Assembly: GCA_026314275.1 (NCBI GenBank)
Contig: CP111109.1
Span: 2,914,001 to 2,978,000, forward strand
Length of the DNA stretch: 64,000 nt
DNA from: JAGOEY01 sp017997515
Lineage (GTDB): Bacteria; Pseudomonadota; Gammaproteobacteria; Burkholderiales; Burkholderiaceae_C
Direction of reading: 5' to 3'
This document shows, in pieces, positions 45,001-52,855 of this stretch (within the stretch, counting starts at the first letter, position 1; every line of letters begins with the position of its first letter). The notes below the pieces were generated by a model, which saw nothing but the letters and a program-made list of their open reading frames with translations, made no database searches and was not told the DNA's origin. Made by a program: the position numbers and the translations under genes.

Positions 45001-47197
45001 CCTGGAAAGCACCGCTGCAGGCATCAATTCGATGCTCAAGGGTATGGGCTCCAGCGTTGCGCTTGCCCAGTTCTTTGGCGGTTTTGAGAACTCCAGCAAG
45101 GGCCGGGGCGGTGTCATGTCGGGCGGCAAGTTCACCGACGGCACCACCTTCGGTGAAAGCGGCACTGGCGACAACTACGCGGGCACCTTCTACGAAAAGT
45201 TCTCGTCCACATCGCCCGACCTCGAAACCGCGATTGCCAATTTCTCGCAAGATTTGTTGCAGTCCAGCATCCAGGCGCTCCAGAACGTGGCTGATGCCCC
45301 CCAGGCGATCAAGAAGAAGCTGAGCGGCGTAGACGCAGAGTCACTCAGCACCGAAGCCGCCCAGGCCCTGCTGACCGACATCGGCAACACCATCGCGGGT
45401 GTGGAAAACCTACGCGCTGCCGTCAAGTCGCTGCCCTTTGAGAATCTGCGCGACATGAGCTTTGACGCCGCCGCAGGCCTCATCGAGCTGTCCGGTGGCA
45501 TTGACAACCTGGGCAACAGGCTGGGGAGCTACTACAACAACTTTCACAGCGAGTCCGAGCGCCAGGCCAACGCCCTGAAAGCCGTTCAGGGCGCAATGTC
45601 CGACCTGGGCTATGCCAGCGTGGACTCCCGCGCTGAGTACCGCGCACTGTACGAGGCGCAAAACGTCAATACAGAAGCCGGGCGCGTGATGGTGGCCCAG
45701 CTGCTGCAGCTTGAGAGCGCATTTGCAGCGGCCTACCCGGACGTGGGCTCGCTGGCCGATGCCATTGAGCGCCTGCGCAACCCTGTGCGCTCGCTTGACG
45801 ACATCGCCAAAAACATCGTGAGCCTGCAAGACAAGGCCTGGGCGCTGGAGAACGAGGGCAATGTTGCTGCGATCCGTGCGCGAGAGCTGGCCGCGCTCAC
45901 TGACACCGAGCGGGCAATTCAGCTGCAAATTTACGCCCTGGAAGACCAAAAAACAGCTGCAGCCGAGGTTGCCAATGCCGCAGCGGACGCCGCCGCAGCC
46001 CAGCGCGACTACGTGGACGCCCTTGCAAGTGCGGGCGGCGGCATTGCATCGCTGGTGCGTGAATTGACCGCAACGCAGGGCGGAAATGCAGACCCGATGG
46101 CCCTCATGCGTCAGCGCCAGTCCGACTACCTGGCAGACATGGCCCTGGCCCGCCAGGGTGACATTGACGCGAGCGTGCGTGTCGCCCAGTCCGCCCGTGA
46201 CTACATCGACGCGTCAAAAGGCGTGAGTACCAACGCGACGCAGGCGGCGATCAACGCCCAAGTCATCAGCGAGCTGAACGCACTGCCCGCGACCAAGGGC
46301 TACGCGCAGCAGCTGGAGCAACTGGCGACGATTGCCGACCTGACCGCGCAGCAGCTGAGCGCGACCAATGTGATGAGCACATTGCTGTCGAATTTCGGCA
46401 CGATTGACATCAATACGGATGGTCTGCTGACCTTCGAAGAGCTGCAAACAGCCCTGGCCGGGAAGGCCTCTGACGCTGAGCTGCGGAATTTGTTTGCCTT
46501 GATGGATGCCAATGGGGACGGCACGATCAGCCAGTTGGAGCTGGTGCGTAACAACACGCTTGCGGGTGCACAAGCGGGCCAGACGCTGAACGCCGAGTAC
46601 ATCGGGCAGTCTTTGACGCTGATGCAGGGCACGGCAGAGCAGCTGGCCACAGTGGCCCAGGTGATACGGGACGGCGACCGCGTTGAAGCCGACAAACTGA
46701 GCTACCTGGTGTTTTTAGGTGAGTACACAGGCCGTCAAGGAGGTAACAGCCTTGAGCCGCTGTACGTGCGAAGCCTGAGCTGGAACGGATCGCCGGGCGC
46801 GCCCATCACCCGCTTTGCCCAAGGCGGCGTTTTCACCAATTCCATCGTAGACCGCGCCACCAACTTCAGCATGGGGCAGATGGGCGAAGCAGGCCCCGAA
46901 GCCATCATGCCGCTGGAGCGCGGCCCAGGCGGTGAACTTGGCGTACGCATGTACGGGCGTGGCTCTTCTGTGGGTGCTGGCTTACCGGAGGTGCTGTCCG
47001 CCGCATTTGGGCAAATGGCGTCTCAGCTCGCAAAAGTGAGTGCAGAGCTGGCCGAGATCAAGCGCGGGGTGTATGGCACAGCAGCTCACTCAGCTGCTGC
47101 CAGTGACAGGCTACAGGAGCTAGTCGTCAACGGCGTACTTGTCTATACAGACGGGAAAGAGCCGCTGCATACACGCAGTGTCGAGGTCGCAGCATGA
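42092..47197 (+). CDS. Tail tape measure protein with EF-hand loops
   Basis: The protein is 1,701 residues and sets tail length; at about 0.15 nm per residue it predicts a tail of around 250 nm. The N-terminal tape-measure domain is seen as AEEFRGQLGERMPIALQAGA (about 210-230). Long helical and glycine/alanine-rich membrane-like stretches follow (about 790-900). Two EF-hand-like calcium loops lie at about 1438-1482 (DINTDGLLTFEEL and DANGDGTISQLEL). The C-terminal part has AQGGVFTNSIVDRATNF and GEAGPEAIMPLERGPGG, typical ends of tape measure proteins. Confidence 0.92.
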   Translation: MSTQSTVSIKFTGDSTSLVTAVDVGDASLRKLENRAQATGAAAKGMGSALDGVSPSLQTLNTNAQIAGGSADRLSSAIGRVGHYTVATVSLMAVAHAALATGDALFQASVRAQNLTTQLNFATNGNGARELAHVANLADKLGLQLNSTSQAYAGFASASRGTALEGAGARAVFESMAKASAVMGLSADQSTGALLAVQQMMSKGVVSAEEFRGQLGERMPIALQAGAQALGVTTEEFSKLLESGQIVAVDFLPKFAAAIDTMLAGSVEDAANRLDASAQRMGNSWEKLKQTVGDSGVSSTIGREMTAISQDMTVASEVMLRVKASGGGMFSELAAGAGVLAGRTGFAGLNLAFNTVNSGVNTLSGGLINLRTDLAVLPDFLKTNAVKAAELATELPRAEAQLASLQAQFGKSSPNIYIQDQLYQLGVYVDKLREAKREQAALTGAAVGGGRGMVNPQTVSAQLAQQDKDQAAANALRLKVSGVPEGYTKDMQEVIRLNTAGVLVGKEYTDVLGQMQAQLLKKTGVTTGANKAENTLQTSYASMLSTVHQRLEAQNLELVSGRKLNDSDQLRIKWNEDLKGKLKELSAEKKALVEKMLDQLAAGEKVAASAKRDIALYAEQVQMTEEVAQALVQESKAREQGRLAVSAYVTGIREAADLIALELRMAPATAEQRALAIEHYKIELELKKQIATIDGNTGFDEAQRAAEYARVRAAAAQAQVNASNRVQIDGMRKVEDEQKKSSEKMGDQLTDALMRGFENSKTSAQNLRDTVSNMFNTMVLRPMISAVMSPVGSVVNQGMNAIGLGSGSSPGIGSILNTGSNIASLFGGNSVGNLVGSGLGWLTGATAANTAIGTGLGLGAASSGAAASAAAAAGGTTMMGTLGAAMPYVGLALAAVSLLKGVGKGESRSGGQYGVAFDGAVTNNRRGETYTQIGQQFNRNNSTGVGMTTGNAYLMEADGIGAGDAKVKAALESTAAGINSMLKGMGSSVALAQFFGGFENSSKGRGGVMSGGKFTDGTTFGESGTGDNYAGTFYEKFSSTSPDLETAIANFSQDLLQSSIQALQNVADAPQAIKKKLSGVDAESLSTEAAQALLTDIGNTIAGVENLRAAVKSLPFENLRDMSFDAAAGLIELSGGIDNLGNRLGSYYNNFHSESERQANALKAVQGAMSDLGYASVDSRAEYRALYEAQNVNTEAGRVMVAQLLQLESAFAAAYPDVGSLADAIERLRNPVRSLDDIAKNIVSLQDKAWALENEGNVAAIRARELAALTDTERAIQLQIYALEDQKTAAAEVANAAADAAAAQRDYVDALASAGGGIASLVRELTATQGGNADPMALMRQRQSDYLADMALARQGDIDASVRVAQSARDYIDASKGVSTNATQAAINAQVISELNALPATKGYAQQLEQLATIADLTAQQLSATNVMSTLLSNFGTIDINTDGLLTFEELQTALAGKASDAELRNLFALMDANGDGTISQLELVRNNTLAGAQAGQTLNAEYIGQSLTLMQGTAEQLATVAQVIRDGDRVEADKLSYLVFLGEYTGRQGGNSLEPLYVRSLSWNGSPGAPITRFAQGGVFTNSIVDRATNFSMGQMGEAGPEAIMPLERGPGGELGVRMYGRGSSVGAGLPEVLSAAFGQMASQLAKVSAELAEIKRGVYGTAAHSAAASDRLQELVVNGVLVYTDGKEPLHTRSVEVAA

Positions 47198-48081
47198 TCG
47201 TTCTCCCACCAATTCCAGTCACCCCGGCGATGCTGATCAGCAGTACTGCGTCGGACGAATCGGCCTGGCTGGAAACCACCACTTACGCCTTGGAAGCGGT
47301 TGTGAGCCGGAACCACCGCAAATGGGTCAGCTTGGTCGCTGACAACCTGGGAAAAGTGCCTGAGGACGAGCCACTCGCTTGGCGCGATGACGGTGCATCC
47401 AATCAGATGGCTGCGTTTGACCAGTCTCCCTCCACTGTCACTTCGGCGGCAGGCGGGCTTGTGATGACTGTGGCCCTCGGTCGGCGCTTCACAGACCTCT
47501 GCTTGCTCGGGATCAAGGGCCGCAGTGTCACTCTGACTTTGCGTGATGGCGATGGCGGCCCGATCTTCTACGGCCCGGAAACCCGCAGCGCGATTTCGGT
47601 CGCAGGGTCGTATGCGGCCTTCTGTTTTGGTGACCTGGAACAGTTGACCGAGATGGTCTGGAGCGACTTGCCCAGTCTCAATACAACCCACGCCACGATT
47701 GAAATTGAAGCAACTGGCACGGCAGAAGTGGCGCTTGTGTCATTCAGCCGCAGCCTCTTCATCGGAGACGCGGTGTTCGGCTTTTCCAATGATTTCGTTG
47801 ACAGGAGCCGCTACTACACCGGCTCCGATGGCAACCCCGTGACGATTGAGCGCGGGTACACAAAGGGCGCGAGCGGGGTCATCGAGGCCACGCGCGATCA
47901 GTACAACAGCCTTATCAAATTCAGCGCTGAGTACATAGGCGTGCCCTGTATCTGGATCGTCGCTCCAGGTGACCCATCGCTTTCGGGCGCATTCACATAC
48001 GGTCGTTTTTCGAGCATCTCGGTCGGCGTGGCCGGGCCTAAACGAATCACCTTTCGACTTGATATTTCTGGCAATGTTTAA
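47194..48081 (+). CDS. Tail tip protein, function unknown
   Basis: The protein is 295 residues, overlapping the tape measure stop by four bases. It is beta rich (VTLTLRDGDGGPIFYGPE, TIEIEATGTAEVALVSFS) with a C-terminal RITFRLDISGNV strand. RGYTKGASGVIEATRDQYNS resembles distal tail segments in Mu-like siphophages. It probably binds the tail tip or baseplate. Confidence 0.65.
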   Translation: MIVLPPIPVTPAMLISSTASDESAWLETTTYALEAVVSRNHRKWVSLVADNLGKVPEDEPLAWRDDGASNQMAAFDQSPSTVTSAAGGLVMTVALGRRFTDLCLLGIKGRSVTLTLRDGDGGPIFYGPETRSAISVAGSYAAFCFGDLEQLTEMVWSDLPSLNTTHATIEIEATGTAEVALVSFSRSLFIGDAVFGFSNDFVDRSRYYTGSDGNPVTIERGYTKGASGVIEATRDQYNSLIKFSAEYIGVPCIWIVAPGDPSLSGAFTYGRFSSISVGVAGPKRITFRLDISGNV

Positions 48082-48095
48082 AGGAAAAAATTGAC

Positions 48096-49964
48096 ATGGC
48101 AACAGCATCCACAGCGATCACGGAACCCCCGTTGATCCCGGATCTTCCGACACCTACCCCCGACCGCTTCGGTGGTGCCGCTTTTGATGGGCAAATGCAG
48201 GCCTGGCTTGCCAGCTTCCCGGGCTGGACCAGTGGCGCAAACGAGCTGGCAACCTGGTTGCGCAGCACCGCCGAGCTGGCAGAAGCGGCAGCTGCTGCTG
48301 CCAGCACCTCTGCCGGTAATGCAGCCACAACAGCTGATGGCATTGGCGAGGCCACATCAGAAGCTGCCGCAGCAGTGCAGACCGCAAAGACGGATGCTGT
48401 CGATGCTGCTGCGGTAGCGGTGGCAAAGGCGGCGATTGCCACCGACAAGGCTGCGCTGGCAGAAGGGCAGGCCACCACCGCAACGACACAGTCCGCAGCA
48501 GCTGCTGCGGCAAAGGTTGCCGCTGAGCTGGCCCGTGATGCCGCCCTGATCCAGGGCGGTGTGTACGTTGACGAGCCCACCGGGCGCGCAGCTGTGGCAG
48601 ACGGCGTGGCCTTCAAAGTGCAGGGCTCGGGTGACGTTGCTGCGTATGAGTACCGACGTGTAAACAGTGCCGGGTCGGTGTTGATTGCCGCGTACCCCAG
48701 CATCGGACAGCTCAACTCGCGCACGCCTATCAATGCCCGCCGTCGTGGCTGGGTGCATGTGCTGCGCTCAGCGGGTGGCAAATTGGGCCTGGGTATCGAC
48801 CGCTATGGTCGTGTCATTCTCGGTGTGGGTGGCGACATTGTTGCCCGCATCGCGGCAACTGAAGCGTTTAACGAGAGCAACGCGGCAAGCATCCTCGCAA
48901 CCAAAGCGGTGCTTAAGTCCGGCAGGCGTGGGTCGGCTGTCTTTCGATTGTTGGACAGCACCGGTACCAAAGTCGCACTGCTTGTGTCCCGGACAGGCAA
49001 GCTGATCTCCATGGGGCGTGATGTGCTGGGGGAGATCGATGCCCTTGACGGCCGCGTTGACGCAATCGTCGCTAACCCGAGCAAGTACCTCTCCCCCAAC
49101 AAAGACCTGACGCTGCTCGGTGATTCGCAGCTTAACGGCGCGGGGCCAACACCCTGGCGCACATTGATCGTGCCCATGATCAGCGCCCGCAACTACCGAA
49201 ACCTTGCCGTCGGCGGTCAAACATCCACGCACATTGCTGGCCGCTTCGGTGCCATCGCACCGCTGTTGACGGTGGCGGGCAACTCAATCCCGGCATCCGG
49301 CCCGGTCACAGTCACGGCATGCCGCGTGCTCAAGACAGATGGAACGCTGGACAACGGGTTCACGCCCATCACGAATCAGGGCAGCAACACGCTGTATGGC
49401 TCGCTGGCTGGGGTTCTGGGCACGTGGACGCGGGCGGCGGGTGATGGCTCCTACACATTCACCCGTGCTGTGGACGGTACTGCTGTGGGGTGCCCTGAGG
49501 GCACTCCCTTCAAACCGGTGTGGGCTGACTATGACCTGAACACCCTGGTGATCGGTCTGGGCCGCAACAACCTGGGTGATCTGCCGACTATCAAGCGGGA
49601 TGTGGAGGCGTGCTCTGCAGCCCAGCGCAGCATTGAGAAGCGCCAGATCATCCTGACGGTGACCAACGGCGGGAGCATCACGCCTGGCGTACCTACGAAC
49701 GAGGGCGTTGGCACCACCACGGGCAACAACGTCGTGGCGCTGGAGTTGTGGGCAGAGTCCCGGTTCACCGGGCCGGGCTTTGAAGTGGTCAACGTCCGCA
49801 AGCTGCTGATGCAGCACGGCGACGGTAGCACAGACGACAACGCCGACATTGCGGCAGGCACCGTGCCGCGCAGCCTGCGTATTGACGCAGTGCACTACAG
49901 CGCCGCTGCACACCTGCTCATTGCAGAACACATCGCATCAATCATCAATAAAAAAGGCTGGTAA
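48096..49964 (+). CDS. Tail fibre with SGNH hydrolase domain
   Basis: The protein is 622 residues. Residues 45-155 are an alanine-rich helix, probably a trimeric coiled coil. About 160-330 is a beta shaft. About 335-622 is an SGNH hydrolase: GDSQLNG (near 341) gives the serine, VIGLGRNN the asparagine block, and DAVHYSAAAH (near 597-606) the Asp-x2-His pair. Such domains remove acetyl groups from surface sugars and let the phage reach its receptor. A short A-rich site (AAAGGAAAAA) precedes the ATG. Confidence 0.82.
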   Translation: MATASTAITEPPLIPDLPTPTPDRFGGAAFDGQMQAWLASFPGWTSGANELATWLRSTAELAEAAAAAASTSAGNAATTADGIGEATSEAAAAVQTAKTDAVDAAAVAVAKAAIATDKAALAEGQATTATTQSAAAAAAKVAAELARDAALIQGGVYVDEPTGRAAVADGVAFKVQGSGDVAAYEYRRVNSAGSVLIAAYPSIGQLNSRTPINARRRGWVHVLRSAGGKLGLGIDRYGRVILGVGGDIVARIAATEAFNESNAASILATKAVLKSGRRGSAVFRLLDSTGTKVALLVSRTGKLISMGRDVLGEIDALDGRVDAIVANPSKYLSPNKDLTLLGDSQLNGAGPTPWRTLIVPMISARNYRNLAVGGQTSTHIAGRFGAIAPLLTVAGNSIPASGPVTVTACRVLKTDGTLDNGFTPITNQGSNTLYGSLAGVLGTWTRAAGDGSYTFTRAVDGTAVGCPEGTPFKPVWADYDLNTLVIGLGRNNLGDLPTIKRDVEACSAAQRSIEKRQIILTVTNGGSITPGVPTNEGVGTTTGNNVVALELWAESRFTGPGFEVVNVRKLLMQHGDGSTDDNADIAAGTVPRSLRIDAVHYSAAAHLLIAEHIASIINKKGW

Positions 49965-49967
49965 CTC

Positions 49968-50816
49968 ATGACCATCGAAATCGTTTCCGACGTTGCTTTC
50001 AACGACCCACTGAACCTGATCCCATTCGTAGAAAAAGACGATGCGATCATCCGACCACTGACCAAAGGCATGCTGGACTTCAGCAATCCAGAGTGCTACG
50101 CGGGCTCCGGGGCCGTCGCTGTCAACACCAAATTCAACAGCCTGACCTCCGATGCAGCCCAGGCCACCGCTAACTCAGCGTTCCCTGCGGTTGCTGGGGG
50201 CCTGTTGAAGTTTGCGGGCTTGAATCCCAAGGTCACACTGCCTGACAGCTTCAAGCTGCCCAATACAACGAAGAAGTTTCTTGTCATTCTGTGGGTCAAG
50301 CTGCCAGCGAGTGGTTGGCAGACTGCGAGTGCCAACGTTTACCAGTCATTGCTTTCTTACGCAGCGAACACATCAACGCTTTGTCAGTGGGCGATTGGAC
50401 TGACAACAGTGCAGGCAACGGGGGCGGCGGTAGGTCTTGTCTTTACAGCCCCGATCAGCGGTGGCAGTGCAGGAGGTGCGTCGTTGACTTCTGGCGATAC
50501 CCTCGCTCTTTGCGACGGTGGGCTGCACCAAGTCGCATGCCTTTTCGACGGCGAGTCTGCGGCGGGGTTTCGCCAGCTCTCGATTTACGTTGACAAAACG
50601 CAGAAAAACTTGAGTGTTTCGAGCTCTTGGGACGGCAGTTTCAATACCCCTGCTGCAACCCCCACGCTTGGAATGCAGACTGCATTCCAAGCGAACTACC
50701 CTACAGACGGCGTGTACCTCGGTCGCCCCTCACTCTGGAACCTGACGGGCTCGGGCAAGTCTGTCGCTGAGATTCTTGCCGAGGACTGGGATGCGGCTCA
50801 GGGGTTTTTGTCGTGA
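49968..50816 (+). CDS. LamG/concanavalin-like tail protein
   Basis: The protein is 282 residues. The order of strands (KFLVILWVKLPASGW, GLHQVACLFDGESAAGFRQL, SIYVDKTQKN and GVYLGRPSLWN) fits a LamG-type jelly roll that binds sugars. The first 45 residues probably attach it to the fibre. It lies three bases after the SGNH fibre gene and may be a second receptor-binding or accessory fibre protein. Confidence 0.65.
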   Translation: MTIEIVSDVAFNDPLNLIPFVEKDDAIIRPLTKGMLDFSNPECYAGSGAVAVNTKFNSLTSDAAQATANSAFPAVAGGLLKFAGLNPKVTLPDSFKLPNTTKKFLVILWVKLPASGWQTASANVYQSLLSYAANTSTLCQWAIGLTTVQATGAAVGLVFTAPISGGSAGGASLTSGDTLALCDGGLHQVACLFDGESAAGFRQLSIYVDKTQKNLSVSSSWDGSFNTPAATPTLGMQTAFQANYPTDGVYLGRPSLWNLTGSGKSVAEILAEDWDAAQGFLS

Positions 50817-51097
50817 TCGTCAAAACAGCAAAAGGCCCCATCGCGTGGTACCTGCGCGCCTGTGGCTTCTATGGCTGGGCCAGCTTTTGGCGCACGGTCT
50901 ATGTGCTGCCTGGCTGGGAAAACGTGGACTGGCTGATCCGACATGAAGCCAAACATCTTGAACAGATCGAGCGCGACGGGCGCGTGCTGTTCGCTGTGCG
51001 GTATCTGTGGTGGCTTGCCCGCCACGGGTATCGCAACAACCCCTATGAGATTAATGCCCGCGCTGCGGAGCATCCTGAGGGGGGTGGCACTCAATAA
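50813..51097 (+). CDS. Small HEXXH-motif protein
   Basis: The protein is 94 residues, starting with GTG at 50813 over the previous stop. RHEAKHLEQIERDG (about 43-56) contains HEAKH, which fits the HEXXH zinc site, and PYEINARAAEH follows with candidate third-ligand glutamates. The first 40 residues hold a tryptophan-rich part. Similar small HEXXH proteins occur at the end of tail modules. It may be a tiny metalloprotease or a dead relative. Confidence 0.6.
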   Translation: MIVKTAKGPIAWYLRACGFYGWASFWRTVYVLPGWENVDWLIRHEAKHLEQIERDGRVLFAVRYLWWLARHGYRNNPYEINARAAEHPEGGGTQ

Positions 51098-51224
51098 AAA
51101 AAGACAGGGCGAGTGCCCAGGGTGCGTCAACACCCCAGGCAAGCGCCTCCGCCGTGAGTTAGCACGGCATCAGCCAAAGACCCTGCCACCTAGCTAGGCG
51201 GGGCGAATCATAGGTGATGCCGAT
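51098..51224 (+). promoter_or_regulatory. Gap before com with possible control elements
   Basis: The gap holds no convincing gene. TTAGCAC (51156-51162) matches the end of the late-element dyad complement over seven bases, and CTAGCTAGG (51190s) is a small dyad. In Mu the com-mom operon has its own activator-dependent promoter at this place. The likeness is weak. Confidence 0.25.
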
Positions 51225-51473
51225 ATGCAAGAAGTGAGATGTGGTCAGTGCCAGAAGTTGCTGGCGAAGGCCGAAGGAAACGTAGAGATCAAATGCCCCC
51301 GCTGTGGGTGCATGAACCACTGGAGAGCCAGCGCCGTTGATCGTAGCGGCCAGAGCCCCAAACCAGAGCGCCTTCGAGCGTCACAACACGACAAGAAAGA
51401 ACGTGATGACGCAACAGAAAAGCCCTCTGGCATGGTTGGGCGGCAAGAGCCGCCTGGCCGATCAAATCATTGA
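51225..51473 (+). CDS. com: Com-family zinc-finger regulator
   Basis: The protein is 82 residues (Mu Com 62). The four cysteines RCGQCQKLLAKAEG (residues 5-18) and IKCPRCGCMNHW match Mu Com, which binds mRNA and opens translation of the overlapping mom gene. Here the overlapping gene is a DNA adenine methylase, whose start lies 68 bases before this stop. The tail (residues 45-82) is charged. Confidence 0.85.
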   Translation: MQEVRCGQCQKLLAKAEGNVEIKCPRCGCMNHWRASAVDRSGQSPKPERLRASQHDKKERDDATEKPSGMVGRQEPPGRSNH

Positions 51474-52185
51474 GCGTATGCCCGCTCACCAGGCCTACTG
51501 CGAGGTGTTCGCAGGCGCGGCCTGGGTGCTCTTTAAAAAGCCGCCCAGCAAGGTTGAGATCATCAATGACATCAACCGGGAGCTGACCAACCTATACCGC
51601 TGCCTCAAGCACCACCTCGGTGAGCTGGTGGCCCAGTTTCGCTGGATGCTGGTATCGCGGGATGACTTCGATGCGTTCCTGCAAATGCCACCGGACAGCC
51701 TGACAGACATCCAGCGGGCGGCCAGGTTCTTCTACTTGGCTAAAACCAGCTTCGGAGCCCGGATCAACAAGCCGACTTTCGGCATCGCGGCCACCGGCGC
51801 ACCGAGGCTCAATTTGCTGCGGATCGAGGAGGAGCTGAGTGACGCCCATGTGCGCCTGGCGCGGGTCTTTGTGGAGAACAAACCCTATGACCAGGTCCTC
51901 CAGCGTTTTGACAAGCCAGGCACGCTTTTCTACATCGATCCGCCGTACTGGGGCTGTGAGAAGGACTATGGCGATGGGTTGTTCAGTCGAGATGACTTTG
52001 CGCGCCTGGCGGGCCTCCTGGGGACCTTGAAGGGCAAGTTCATCCTGAGCCTGAATGACACACCTGGTGTGCGGGAGACGTTCGCAGGTTTCCGCATCGA
52101 ATCGGTGCAGACCAGGTACAGCATTGGTGCCTCGGTCAACAAGCCGGTGGGCGAGGTGCTGATCTGCAATTTCAAGGGCAAATAG
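51406..52185 (+). CDS. DNA adenine methyltransferase (Dam/D12 class)
   Basis: The protein is 259 residues. Motifs are LAWLGGKSRL (8-17, AdoMet site), VFAGAAW and IDPPYWG (177-183, catalytic DPPY). The D12 class order and size are complete; Dam-type proteins are usually 260-280. It probably methylates adenine in phage DNA and may protect it from restriction, the role that Mom has in Mu. The ATG at 51406 lies within com in another frame; a GTG at 51403 is an alternative start. Confidence 0.9.
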   Translation: MTQQKSPLAWLGGKSRLADQIIERMPAHQAYCEVFAGAAWVLFKKPPSKVEIINDINRELTNLYRCLKHHLGELVAQFRWMLVSRDDFDAFLQMPPDSLTDIQRAARFFYLAKTSFGARINKPTFGIAATGAPRLNLLRIEEELSDAHVRLARVFVENKPYDQVLQRFDKPGTLFYIDPPYWGCEKDYGDGLFSRDDFARLAGLLGTLKGKFILSLNDTPGVRETFAGFRIESVQTRYSIGASVNKPVGEVLICNFKGK

Positions 52186-52274
52186 TGGCCGACTGCGGTG
52201 GTCTGGCACTGCTTGCTGGCGGGGCCAAACAGAGCGGTACTGGGTGCATTGCAACTGACCCATAGGAAGCCAAC

Positions 52275-52520
52275 GTGAACACCTCGCAAACCGCCTCTGG
52301 CCTGAACCTGATCAATGCCCGCGCCGCAAAGACGGCCCTGGATAGTTACAAAGCGCACCAGGCCAACATCAGTGTGCTGCTGAAGGCCTTGCATGATGAA
52401 CTGGCCATGCACAACCAGCGAGCTGTGCAGCAGCCAAGGAATTGGGGTTTTGCGGGTGACCTGGGCGCGGTGCAGGAGCGCCTTGAGGAGGTCGTTGTGA
52501 TGCTGGGGGGAGTGAAATAA
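52275..52520 (+). CDS. Small helical protein at right end
   Basis: The protein is 81 residues from GTG at 52275 with AGGAAGCC upstream. It is helical (NARAAKTALDSYKAHQANIS, ALHDELAMHNQRAV). The stop abuts the next ATG. No family recognised. Confidence 0.6.
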   Translation: MNTSQTASGLNLINARAAKTALDSYKAHQANISVLLKALHDELAMHNQRAVQQPRNWGFAGDLGAVQERLEEVVVMLGGVK

Positions 52521-52712
52521 ATGGCGCAGCAGACCAGGGTCGAGGTGCTTGAATCTATCGCCCGCAAGCACTTTCATATCGAGACATTGGAGGTTCAACG
52601 CTCCGATGCACTGGACTTCCATGACGTCTCGGTATGGGGAGTTAAAGCGGCGCTGCAGGCGGCGTTTGAGGCGGGTCTGAAGGCCGCGAAACAGGAGCCT
52701 GAAGGGCATTAA
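52521..52712 (+). CDS. DUF6900-like small protein
   Basis: The protein is 63 residues. The IARKHFHIETLEVQRSDALD and FHDVSVWGVKAALQAAFEAG segments match my memory of the DUF6900 domain, found in many phages, plasmids and islands. No function is known. It is the last gene before the right-end terminator. Confidence 0.65.
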   Translation: MAQQTRVEVLESIARKHFHIETLEVQRSDALDFHDVSVWGVKAALQAAFEAGLKAAKQEPEGH

Positions 52713-52737
52713 CTGCCATTTCGGAGCATGAAGTCAG

Positions 52738-52756
52738 CCCCTTTCGAGGGGTTTTT
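52738..52756 (+). terminator. Terminator at end of late region
   Basis: CCCC-TTTCGA-GGGG (52738-52751) followed by TTTTT is a short but clear intrinsic terminator after the last prophage gene. Confidence 0.75.
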
Positions 52757-52796
52757 CTTCGTCTGGAAACCTTTAACCGGGGCTGTAAGGGCTTTA

Positions 52797-52855
52797 AATC
52801 AGTGCCAAAGGCTGCGGCAAAAAGCGCCAAAGCTCGCGACAATCAGTGCCAAAGC
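52797..52855 (-). repeat. Right-end transposase-site repeats (R sites), 22-bp spacing
   Basis: AATCAGTGCCAAAG (52797-52810), AAAAAGCGCCAAAG (52819-52832) and AATCAGTGCCAAAG (52841-52854) lie at exactly 22-bp steps. Read on the minus strand they give CTTTGGCRCT, the motif found at the left end. Regular 22-bp spacing equals two helical turns and recalls the MuA sites at the right end of Mu. Confidence 0.8.

Noticed and set aside
50943..51197. 84-codon frame overlapping the HEXXH gene
   Set aside because: It starts inside that gene and has no start signal; the cysteines in its end (GECPGC) are not enough to call a gene.
14249..52850. Prophage ends at 14254 (TGATC) and 52845 (AATCA) with inverted TGAT
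   Set aside because: The TG/CA ends look good, but the flanks GGGAC and GTGCC differ, the tpsA frame would not be restored, and the outermost R site would lie outside the phage.
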